A DNA stretch of 64,000 nt from positions 496,001-560,000 of the forward strand of contig NW_027490262.1 in NCBI RefSeq assembly GCF_050948175.1. Reading direction: 5' to 3'. Both the position numbers and the translations under genes were made by a program. Shown in pieces: positions 57,001-64,000 of this stretch; positions within the stretch are counted from its first letter, which is position 1, and each line of letters begins with the position of its first letter. The DNA comes from Xylocopa sonorina (lineage: Eukaryota; Arthropoda; Insecta; Hymenoptera; Apidae). Under the pieces are notes generated by a model. The model did not search any database, was not told where the DNA came from, and was given only the letters and a program-made list of their open reading frames with translations.

Positions 57001-58031
57001 ATTGCTACGATACGTAGATATCTGGAAACCCTACTTCCTAGCAGGGAATTGTCGCAATTGAATTCTTTTGAACTGAATACGAGGTATACATGAACCTTAG
57101 CAGTGAATATTATATCTTATCATGAAACATAGAAATGAGATGCGATATCGCGATTTAACAAGCATTAGAACTCTATTCCTTCGATACGTAGACATCTGGA
57201 AACGTAATTCCCTTGAATGGGAGTGTCGCATTTACATTCAATTGAAGTGTATGCGAGGTATACTTGACACTACGCAATGAGTATTATATCTTATCATGAA
57301 ACGTTGAAATGAGATGCGATACCGCGATTTAAGAAGCATTAGAATTCTATTGCTTCGATACGTAGACATCTGCAAACGCTCCTTCCTAGCAAGGAGGTCT
57401 CGCAATTTACATTCTTTTGATGTGAATACGGGGTATACATGACACTTTGCAATTAATATTATATCTTATCATGAAGCATAGAAATGAGATGCGATATCTC
57501 GATTTAAGAAGCTTTAGAACTCTATTGCTTCGATTTGTAGATATCTGAAAACACTATTTCCTGGCAAGAAAGGGTGGCTCTTGCATTCATTTGAAGTGTA
57601 CACTTCGCATGAATATTATATTTTATCACGAGACATATTAATGAGATGCAATATCGCGTATTAAGAAGCATTAGAACTCTATTGCTACGATACGTAGACA
57701 TCTGCAAACGCTATTTCCCAGGAAGGAAGTGTCGCACTTACATTCTTTTGAGGTGAATACGAAGTAGACATAACACTGCACAATGAATATTATATCTTAT
57801 CATGAAACATAGAAATGAGATGCGATTTCGCGTTTTAAGAAACTTTGGAACCCTATTGCTTCGATACGTAGATATCTGGAAACGTTATTTCCTAGAAAGG
57901 AAGTGTCGCATTTACATTCTTTTGAAAGGAATACGTGGTATACATGACACTTCGCAAAGAATGTTATATCTTATCATGAAACATAGAAATGAGATGCGAC
58001 ATGGCGATTTAAGATGCATTAGAACTCTATT
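51092..58031 (+). repeat. Macro-repeat, copy B (6,940 bp, 40 monomers)
   Basis: Directly abuts copy A, head-to-tail. It begins at GCTTCGATACGTAGACATCT and ends at 58031, where the next GCTTCGATACGTAG opens a monomer with GAGATCAGGAAACG instead of the copy's GACATCTGCC. Relative to copy A there are +522 bp (three monomers, about 54.9-55.4 kb) and -173 bp (one monomer, near 55927-55957), giving the net 349-bp size difference. Open frames in it duplicate those of copy A and are satellite translations. Confidence 0.95.
54811..55463 (+). repeat. Three-monomer step (522 bp) present in copy B only
   Basis: GGCATTTCG occurs at 54832 and 55354, 522 bp apart, within two near-identical monomers X1 and X2 (both have CATGCGATATTGCG, GGAATTCTGTTGCT and GTATACATCTGCC). 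The intervening monomers include AGGAATGTGATGCGATATGACG and TTTCCCAGCAACGAAGTGTC, absent from copy A at this place. Confidence 0.9.
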
Positions 58032-59578
58032 GCTTCGATACGTAGAGATCAGGAAACGCTATTTCCTAGCAAGGAAATGTCGCATTTACATTCATTTGAA
58101 GTGTATGCGAGGTATACATGACACTTCGCAATGAATATTATATCTTGTCATGAAACATAGAAATGAGATGCGATATCGCGTTCTAAGAAGCATTAGAACT
58201 CTATTGCTACGATACGTAGAGATCTGCAAACGCTATTTCCTAGCAAGGACGTGTCGCATTTACATTCATTTGATGTGTATACGAGGAATGCATGACAATT
58301 CGCAACGAATATTATATCTTGTTATGAAACATAGAAATGAGATGCGATATCTCGTTTTAAGATGCATTAGAACACTGTTGCTTCGATACGTAGACATCTG
58401 CCATCGCTGTATCCTAGCAAGGAAGTGTCGCATTTACATTCATTTGAAGTGAATGCGAGGTATACATGACACTTCGCAATGAATATTATATCTTATCATG
58501 AAACGTGGAAGTGAGATGCGATATCGCGATTTAAGAAGAATTAGAAATCTATTGCTTCGATACGTAAACATCTGCAAAAGCATACTTCCTGGCAAGGAAG
58601 TGTCGCATTTACATTAATTTCAAGTGTATGCGAGGTATACATGACACTTCGAAATGAATATTATATCTTATCATGAAACATAGAAATGAGATGCGATATC
58701 GGGTTTAAGAAGCATTAGAACTCTATTGCTACGATACGTAGATATGTGCAACCGCTATTTCCTAGAAAAGAAGTGTCGCATTTACATTCAATTGAAGTGT
58801 ATGCCAAGTACACATGACACTTCGCAATGTATATTGTATCTTATCATGAAACATAGAAATGAGATGCGATAACGCGTTTTAAGAAGCATTAGAATTCTAT
58901 TGCCTCGATGTGTAGACATCTGCAAACGCTATTTCCTAGCAAGGAAGTGTAGCATTTACATTCATTCGAAATGAATACGAGGTATTGGTGACACTTCGCA
59001 ATGAATATTATATCTTATCATGAAACATAGAAATGAGCTGCGATATCTCGTTTTAAGAAGCATTAGAAGTCTATTGCTACGATACGTAGACATCTGCGAA
59101 CGCTATTTCCTAGCAAGGAAGTGTCGCATTTACATTCATTTGAAGTGTATGCGAGGTAAAAGTGACACTTCAGAACGAATATTATATCTTATCATGAAAC
59201 ATAGAAATGAGATGCGGTATCGCGTTTTAAGAAGCAATAGAACACTATTGCTACGGTACGAAGAAATCTGGAAACTCTATTTTCTAGCAAGGAATTGTCG
59301 CAGTTACTTTCATTTGAAGTGAATACAAGGAATACATGAAACTTCGCAATGAATATTATATCTTATCATGAAACATAGAAATGTGATGTGATATCGCGTT
59401 TTAAGAAGCATCAGAACTCTATTGCTTCGATACGTAGACATCTGCAAACGCTACTTCCTAGCAAGGAAGTGTCTCATTTTCGTTCTTTTGAAGTGTATGC
59501 GAGATATACATGACACTACGCAATGAATATTATATCTTAACATGAAACATAGAAATGAGATGCGATATCGCGTTTTAA
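58032..59578 (+). repeat. Satellite monomers up to the transposon insertion point
   Basis: Nearly nine monomers after the macro-repeat. The last is cut at 59578 after 58 bases of the unit (CAATGAATAT at 59521 through GCGTTTTAA). One near 58570 has an insertion (AAAAGCATACTTCC). Another has GGTATTGGTGACAC. The cut monomer is completed at 61761. Confidence 0.93.
59575..59578. other. TTAA target-site duplication, left
   Basis: The TTAA of the satellite core (GCGTTTTAAGAAG in intact monomers) immediately precedes the element's terminal repeat. The same four bases stand at 61757-61760 on the other side. Duplicated TTAA is the hallmark of piggyBac-superfamily insertion. Confidence 0.9.
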
Positions 59579-59593
59579 CACATTGCGGACGGG
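59579..59593 (+). repeat. Left terminal inverted repeat
   Basis: CACATTGCGGACGGG. Inverted match to 61742-61756, with one mismatch at position 8 (C here, A in the right end read on the minus strand). The ends diverge after position 15. Confidence 0.9.
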
Positions 59594-59656
59594 TGACGAG
59601 GTATCTCGTTTTTAGAAAACTAAACGTTGCGAACGGGTCACGATATATCTCGTTTT
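59583..59656 (+). repeat. Subterminal direct repeats, 2 x 30 bp, left end
   Basis: 59583-59612 (TTGCGGACGGGTGACGAG and following TATCTCGTTTT) is repeated at 59627-59656 (TTGCGAACGGGTCACGAT and following TATCTCGTTTT), 26 of 30 identical, 44 bp apart start to start. Repeated GC-rich motifs beside the terminal repeat are common in piggyBac-like elements and may be transposase binding sites. That role is inferred. Confidence 0.85.
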
Positions 59657-60200
59657 CACGTTTTTTTTATTCAGTCGGCAACTGAGCAAGGAGCTGCAAA
59701 TGTTTCTGTTACGTTACGATGGTATCGAAGTCTCTCGCATTCCGAAATCAAGGCGAAACAACTGAATCATTCCTTAGATTTAAGAAAAAGCAGTCATTAT
59801 TGTGTAACGTCCGCCGAACATCGCGGTACCTCCTTCATCCCCCGGCAGAGCCACACGCATCGCCTGTCGCCACCACAAAGTCGAGCTTACCGAGTATACG
59901 ATCGCCGAGCTAAGGCAGCCACCCCCGCAACCAGGAGTTGGGCCACACGACCGCGCTACGACGCGTGCCTTCCAGACAGCTGGAGCACGACCGAGGCACA
60001 GCCTCCGCACGAGGACCATTCTACGTATTAGGAAGAGTCGCCCGCCGTTACGCACCCGTACCCATACTTCGCATACCATTATAATTATAATTAAGCGAAT
60101 CCTAGAACTTAAGCACACGGCATTCCATGTACGCACACGACACAGCACACACAACCTAGCATAAGGCGTTTCATGTGTTATTCTAATTTTTAAGATCATA
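59657..60200. other. Element interior, left part; no supported gene
   Basis: Unique sequence with mixed composition. Overlapping open frames of 134 codons (plus, 59627-60031) and 139 codons (minus, 59780-60199) exist. Both are arginine-rich translations of CG-rich DNA, without a recognisable domain, and I do not call either a gene. TGTAACG at 59803 could begin a retrotransposon LTR, but I found no matching CA end with a target duplication. Confidence 0.5.
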
Positions 60201-60372
60201 ATTAATCGTAATAAGAAGTAAGCGCAGCGCCCGACGCGCGCGGCTCACGCCGAACGCGCGCGCACTACCACGACCGTCCACCCCACTCCGTGGGCCGAGC
60301 GTCTGCCCCACTCTGTGGACCTGCGACTCGCGCGCCCCGCGATCCGAGGAGGTCGCGGGCCCGCGAGCTGAT
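60201..60372. other. GC-rich core of the element
   Basis: Dense CGCG-containing tract. It includes an imperfect 13-bp direct repeat, CCCCACTCCGTGG at 60281-60293 and CCCCACTCTGTGG at 60306-60318 (12 of 13 identical). The base composition contrasts sharply with both satellite and flanking element sequence. It may be captured host DNA or a regulatory segment. No function is assigned. Confidence 0.6.
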
Positions 60373-61400
60373 AGTCAGTACGAGTCATCCGCTCCAAGCG
60401 AGCACTCCTTTATCATAATCCAATCTTACTATTTCAACTTAAACTCTAATTCAATTCAAGTCCTTATTCTAAACTCTAATTATCGTATCCTAGTACTTAG
60501 TCAACTTTAGCATAGGGAAGTATCAGTGTAAGCTTAGTTTTATTTAGAATATACTTTATGTTTACCAGTACTACAATTCTCATCATTCTAAATATTCCTT
60601 GCCTCATTATTATTATAAATTCATTCATTGCGAAGTCTTCCACGAGTTCACGCGTCTTCAAGAACATTCACAAGCTCCGAACTTTAGTCAAACTTGGTAA
60701 TCGATCAGTTATAGCCGACCGCCGCTTAGCTGCATCGACCCACAGCGAGGCTAGAGCAAGGACACTCGTCGATTTTCCATATTTCTGGACCGGTAAACTA
60801 GAGCGGACCGACGCTTAGTGGACCCGTATCTGGACTTTTGGAAACCGACTTGAATGCGTCATTCCGGTACAACTAAACAAACTCGTCGCGCGGGAAGGAA
60901 GAACTTCTTGCGTTCACTTGTGCGCGGATACGTTGGTACAGCCGTGTGCATATACCACTGCAACGTCTCATCTTCCGCCGCACGCCGATCGGACAGCCGT
61001 CCCGCACCGCCGCATCCATCGCCGATCCGCTTGACCGAGCCGATCCATTCCCGAGGTCAGCCCACCTGGGTACTCCTCCCGCTGACAATCACGCCTCACC
61101 GACCGTACGCAGGGATTATACCTGAGGGCGATCCGTGCCGACGACGATACCTGCAACAAGGGTACTAAAAATTAGCAGCTGTCAAGACATCAAAGGTAAG
61201 GTCATATTTTCTTATCCGCGTTCGTGCCTTTTGATACGTGTTTCGCGAGCCAGAAAGAACCCGGTCTTCGTTGCAATTCCGCGAGCCGAACCGTTCGAGG
61301 CAGCGTGTCGCTCCCGGTAAATGATAAGTTTTCGCGACCCGTGACGTGACAATAGCCATTGCCGGCTGATCTGTGCGGATCGTCGTACGTATCGCATCTT
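60373..61400. other. Element interior, right-central part; no supported gene
   Basis: 60420-60620 is AT-rich with repeated CTCTAATT/CTAAACTCTAATT motifs. 60620-61400 is of mixed composition with several overlapping open frames of 60-104 codons on both strands. None shows a domain, a conserved start context or homology I recognise. Confidence 0.5.
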
Positions 61401-61547
61401 ATAAAGTGTTTCATTAATCTGCATTTTAGAATTTCAAACTTCGTGTTTTAAAATTGGAAGGTAACAGTTTTTTGAGTACTATCTATATTTTCAATCAACC
61501 TGTTACTGATAATTGATAACAAAAATTTATTTTATGAATTAGCCCTC

Positions 61548-61555
61548 TATAAAAG
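61548..61555 (+). promoter_or_regulatory. TATA-box-like sequence in the element
   Basis: TATAAAAG in an otherwise AT-rich stretch matches the RNA polymerase II TATA consensus. It points rightward, out of the element toward the right satellite block, and no open frame of note lies downstream inside the element. If active it would transcribe the array. The match could be chance in AT-rich DNA. Confidence 0.3.
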
Positions 61556-61594
61556 CAGCGAAATGACGCATAGATGTAATGAAAACAGATATAC

Positions 61595-61613
61595 ACATAT
61601 ATGAACTATATGT
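61595..61613. repeat. Short inverted repeat (7-bp arms, 5-nt loop)
   Basis: ACATATA and TATATGT flank TGAAC. This is a simple AT-rich hairpin in the right third of the element. Confidence 0.5.
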
Positions 61614-61672
61614 ATACTATTATTTAAAAATACTAAATGCAAATTAAGTAAAATGCGTATCCACTTCCTGTC

Positions 61673-61687
61673 ACATGCCAAGCATGT
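61673..61687. repeat. Short inverted repeat (6-bp arms, 3-nt loop)
   Basis: ACATGC CAA GCATGT, a perfect small hairpin about 70 bp from the right end of the element. It might be a subterminal protein-binding site. There is no direct support for that. Confidence 0.45.
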
Positions 61688-61741
61688 TTTTGGAGCGTTC
61701 GAAAATCTGCGATCCGTGAGGGCGTGTTGAACGCGCAGCGC

Positions 61742-61756
61742 CCCGTCCTCAATGTG
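61742..61756 (-). repeat. Right terminal inverted repeat
   Basis: CCCGTCCTCAATGTG, the inverse of the left end with 14 of 15 matching. It is immediately followed by TTAA at 61757-61760. Confidence 0.9.
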
Positions 61757-61760
61757 TTAA
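61757..61760. other. TTAA target-site duplication, right
   Basis: TTAA directly follows the right terminal repeat and leads into GAAGCATTAG, the satellite sequence that normally follows TTAA in an intact monomer. Confidence 0.9.
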
Positions 61761-64000
61761 GAAGCATTAGAACTCTATTGCCTCGATAAGTACACATCTG
61801 TAAACGCTATATCCTAGCAAGGAAGTGTCGCATTTACATTCATTTGAAGTGTATACGAGGTATACATGACACTTCGCAATGAATATTGTACCTTATCATG
61901 AAACATAGAAATAAGATGCGATTTCGCGTTTTAAGAAGCATTAGAACTCTATTGCTTCGATACGGAGACATCTGCAATCACTATTTCCTAGCGAGGAAAG
62001 GTCGCCTTTACATTATTTTGTAGTGAGTACGAGGTATACATATCACTGCACAATGAATATTATATCTTATCATGAGACCTAGAAATGAGACGTGATATCG
62101 CGTTTTACGAAGCATTAGAACACTATTGTTTCGATACGTAGACATCTGGAATCGCAATTTCCTAGCAAGGAAGTGTCGCATTTACATTCCATTGAAGGGA
62201 ATACAAGGGTATACTTTGAAGGGTATACATAACACTCCACAATGAGTATTATATCTTATCATGAAACATAGAAATGAGATGCGATATCGCGATTTAAAAA
62301 GGATTGGAACTCTATTGCTAAGATACGTAGACATCTGCAAAAGCTATTTAATAGCAAGGATGTGTCGCATTTACATTCTTTTGAATTGAATACAGGGTAT
62401 ACATGACACTACGCAATGAATATTATATCTTATCGTGAAACATAGAAATGAGATGCGGTATCGCGTTTTGAGAAGCATTAGAACTCTATTGCTACGATAC
62501 GTAGATATCTGGAAACGCTATTTCCTATCAAGGATGTGTCGCATTTACATTCTTTTGAAGAGAATACGAGGTATTCATGCCACTTCGCAATGAATATTGT
62601 ACCTTATCATGAAACATAGAAATAAGATGCGATATCGCGATTTAAAAAGGATTGGAACTCTATTGCTAAGATACGTAGACATCTGCAAAAGCTATTTAAT
62701 AGCAAGGATGTGTCGCATTTACATTCTTTTGAATTGAATACAGGGTATACATGACACTACGCAATGAATATTATATCTTATCGTGAAACATAGAAATGAG
62801 ATGCGGTATCGCGTTTTGAGAAGCATTAGAACTCTATTGCTACGATACGTAGACATCTGGAAACGCTATTTCCTATCAAGGATGTGTCGCAGTTACATTC
62901 TTTTGAAGAGAATACGAGGTATACATGCCACATCGCAATGAAAAGTATATATTATCATGAAACATAGAAATGAGATTCGATATCGCGATTTAAGAAGCAT
63001 TAGATCTCCATTGCTTCGACACGTAGACATCTGCAAACGCTACTTCCAAGTGAAGGAAGTGTGGCATTTACATTCATTTAAAGTCTAGACTAGGAATACG
63101 TAACACTTCGCAATGAATATTATATATTATCATGAGACATAGAAATGATATGCGATTTCGCGTTTTAAGAAGCATTAGAACTCTATTGCTTCGATACGGA
63201 GACATCTGCAATCGCCATTTCCTAGCGAGGAAAGGTCGCATTTACATTATTTTGTAGTGAGTACGAGGTATACATATCACTGCACAATGAATATTATATC
63301 TTATCATGAGACCTAGAAATGAGATGTGATATCGCGTTTTACGAAGCATTAGAACACTATTGTTTCGATACGTAGACATCTGGAATCGCAATTTCCTAGC
63401 AAGGAAGTGTCGCATTTACATTCCTTTGAAGGGAATACAAGGGTATACTTTGAAGGGTATACATAACACTCCACAATGAGTATTATATCTTATCATGAAA
63501 CATAGAAATGAGATGCGATATCGCGATTTAAAAAGGATTGGAGCTCTATTGCTAAGATACGTAGACATCTGCAAAAGCTATTTAATAGCAAGGATGTGTC
63601 GCATTTACATTCTTTTGAATTGAATACAGGGTATACATGACACTACGCAATGAATATTATATCTTATCGTGAAACATAGAAATGAGATGCGGTATCGCGT
63701 TTTGAGAAGCATTAGAACTCTATTGCTACGATACGTAGATATCTGGAAACGCTATTTCCTATCAAGGATGTGTCGCATTTACATTCTTTTGAAGAGAATA
63801 CGAGGTATTCATGCCACTTCGCAATGAATATTGTACCTTATCATGAAACATAGAAATAAGATGCGATATCGCGATTTAAGAAGCATTAGATCTCCATTGC
63901 TTCGATACGTAGACATCTGCAAACGCTACTTCCCAGTGAAGTGTCGCATTTACAATCTGTTGAGGTGAATACGAGGTATACATAACAATCCACAATGAAT
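61761..64000 (+). repeat. 174-bp satellite array, right block, with 7-monomer higher-order repeat
   Basis: Same monomer, phase and strand as the left block, about 13 units, ending seven bases into a new monomer at 64000. A unit of about 1,234 bp recurs: GAAGGGAATACAAGGG occurs near 62194 and 63428, and GTATTCATGCCACTTCGC at 62571 and 63805. 7 x 174 is 1,218, and the remaining 16-17 bp is a local insertion carried by both copies. Within it, a 2-monomer (348 bp) duplication shows as AAAAAGGATTGGAACTC near 62297 and 62645. This HOR is not seen in the left block. Confidence 0.93.
62197..62228 (+). repeat. 17-bp slippage insertion within a monomer
   Basis: The usual GAATACGAGGTATAC is replaced by GAATACAAGGGTATAC, then TTTGAAGGGTATAC. 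GGGTATAC is therefore doubled, and the GTATAC palindrome occurs twice. The same insertion is at 63431-63462, so it arose before the 7-mer unit was duplicated and serves as a marker of that unit. Confidence 0.85.

Larger units (their letters stand above)
1..59578 (+). repeat. 174-bp satellite array, left block (about 342 monomers, head-to-tail)
   Basis: One monomer repeats without interruption on the same strand. Taking the first base of AATGAATATT as position 1, landmarks are: AATGAATATTATATCTTATC at 1-20, the perfect palindrome GCGATATCGC at 41-50, TTAA at 54-57, TACGTA at 84-89, TTCCTAGCAAGGAA at 108-121, GAAGTG at 143-148, GTATAC at 157-162 and CACTTC at 167-172. The window opens at monomer base 32 and the first complete monomer starts at 144. 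The consensus is about 36% GC. Common variant classes are GCGTTTTAAG versus GCGATTTAAG, GCTTCGAT versus GCTACGAT, and the 3' end CACTTCGC versus CACTCCAC or CACTGCAC. I saw no inverted monomer. Known biology: 150-180-bp arrays of this kind are typical of centromeric or pericentromeric heterochromatin. That location is inference here. Confidence 0.98.
59579..61756. mobile_element. TTAA-targeting piggyBac-type non-autonomous element, 2,178 bp
   Basis: The island begins CACATTGCGGACGGG and ends CCCGTCCTCAATGTG, which are terminal inverted repeats matching at 14 of 15 positions. It is flanked by TTAA on both sides. The 58 satellite bases to the left (59521-59578) and 116 bases to the right (61761-61876) add up to one exact 174-bp monomer. 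Composition is unlike the satellite: a GC-rich middle (about 60200-60370) and an AT-rich right third. Length is near that of autonomous piggyBac elements (about 2.4 kb), but the longest open frames are only about 135-140 codons, GC-driven, and show no transposase motif I recognise. I infer a non-autonomous derivative or one carrying unrelated sequence. The family name rests on TTAA and the ends only. Confidence 0.85.

Noticed and set aside
631..59322. Dozens of open frames of 60-134 codons in the satellite, on both strands
   Set aside because: All are translations of the same 174-bp unit (58 codons, so the frame survives between monomers). They recur with the same MKHRNEMRYR-type string, stop at the unit's own TGA sites and have no independent codon signature. 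They are not genes.
1..59578. CRISPR-like repeat-spacer array
   Set aside because: The whole 174-bp period is conserved, not a 20-40-bp repeat with unique spacers, and the sequence context is eukaryotic.
59627..60199. Overlapping 134-codon (+) and 139-codon (-) open frames in the element
   Set aside because: CG-rich DNA lengthens open frames by chance. The translations are arginine-rich with no domain, and neither contains the acidic catalytic motifs expected of a piggyBac transposase.
59803..61170. Possible solo LTR starting TGTAACG
   Set aside because: I could not find a CA-ending right border followed by a copy of the bases preceding TGTAACG. The TTAA and terminal repeats already explain the island's borders.
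60558..61424. Several 60-104-codon open frames on both strands of the element's right half
   Set aside because: They overlap each other on opposite strands, show no recognisable family, and none dominates. They are consistent with chance.
1..64000. Arthropod telomere repeat TTAGG
   Set aside because: TTAGG occurs only as isolated variants (ATTAGGACC), never in tandem.
1..64000. Inverted monomers or strand switches
   Set aside because: Minus-strand open frames suggested them, but the DNA reads the same monomer in the plus orientation throughout. Those frames are the antisense of normal monomers.

Overview
The window is almost entirely one tandem satellite DNA. A 174-bp monomer runs head-to-tail on one strand from base 1 to 59578 and again from 61761 to 64000, about 355 monomers in all. 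A single 2,178-bp non-satellite island (59579-61756) interrupts it. I support no protein-coding gene, tRNA or rRNA. The short open frames in the array are translations of the satellite itself: 174 is divisible by 3, so the same 58-codon string recurs until a variant stop.

Organism: a eukaryote, probably an insect or other arthropod, from a heterochromatic (centromeric or pericentromeric) block. This is inference from array size, monomer length, higher-order structure and a TTAA-targeting DNA transposon. The consensus monomer is about 36% GC and keeps about 9 CpG sites (observed/expected about 1.6), so there is no sign of methylation-driven CpG loss. The species cannot be named from the sequence.

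Layout: 1-760 and 10374-12769 are two copies of one long unit. A 9-monomer higher-order repeat (HOR, 1,566 bp) occupies 761-4090. Diverged monomers with short HORs (3-mer at 6896-7770) fill up to 10373. 12770-17739 is diverged. 17740-25078 is a mosaic of 0.2-0.8-kb blocks copied two or three times at whole-monomer spacing. 27624-30195 is an 8-mer HOR, 30995-32240 a 4-mer, 34940-35800 a 3-mer and 37831-38500 a 2-mer. 44501-51091 and 51092-58031 are two nearly identical head-to-tail copies of a 38-40-monomer block. They differ mainly by two whole-monomer rearrangements whose recombinant junctions can be read directly. 61761-64000 carries a separate 7-mer HOR with a distinctive 17-bp insertion.

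The island has 15-bp terminal inverted repeats (14/15 matching) and is flanked on both sides by TTAA. Removing it and one TTAA restores one monomer of exactly 174 bp. It is therefore a TTAA-targeting, piggyBac-type non-autonomous element inserted into a finished array, and every monomer offers a TTAA (or near-TTAA) at the same place. No transposase could be recognised inside it.

The biology that can be read here is array evolution: unequal exchange in whole-monomer steps, local slippage, segmental amplification, and one transposon landing.
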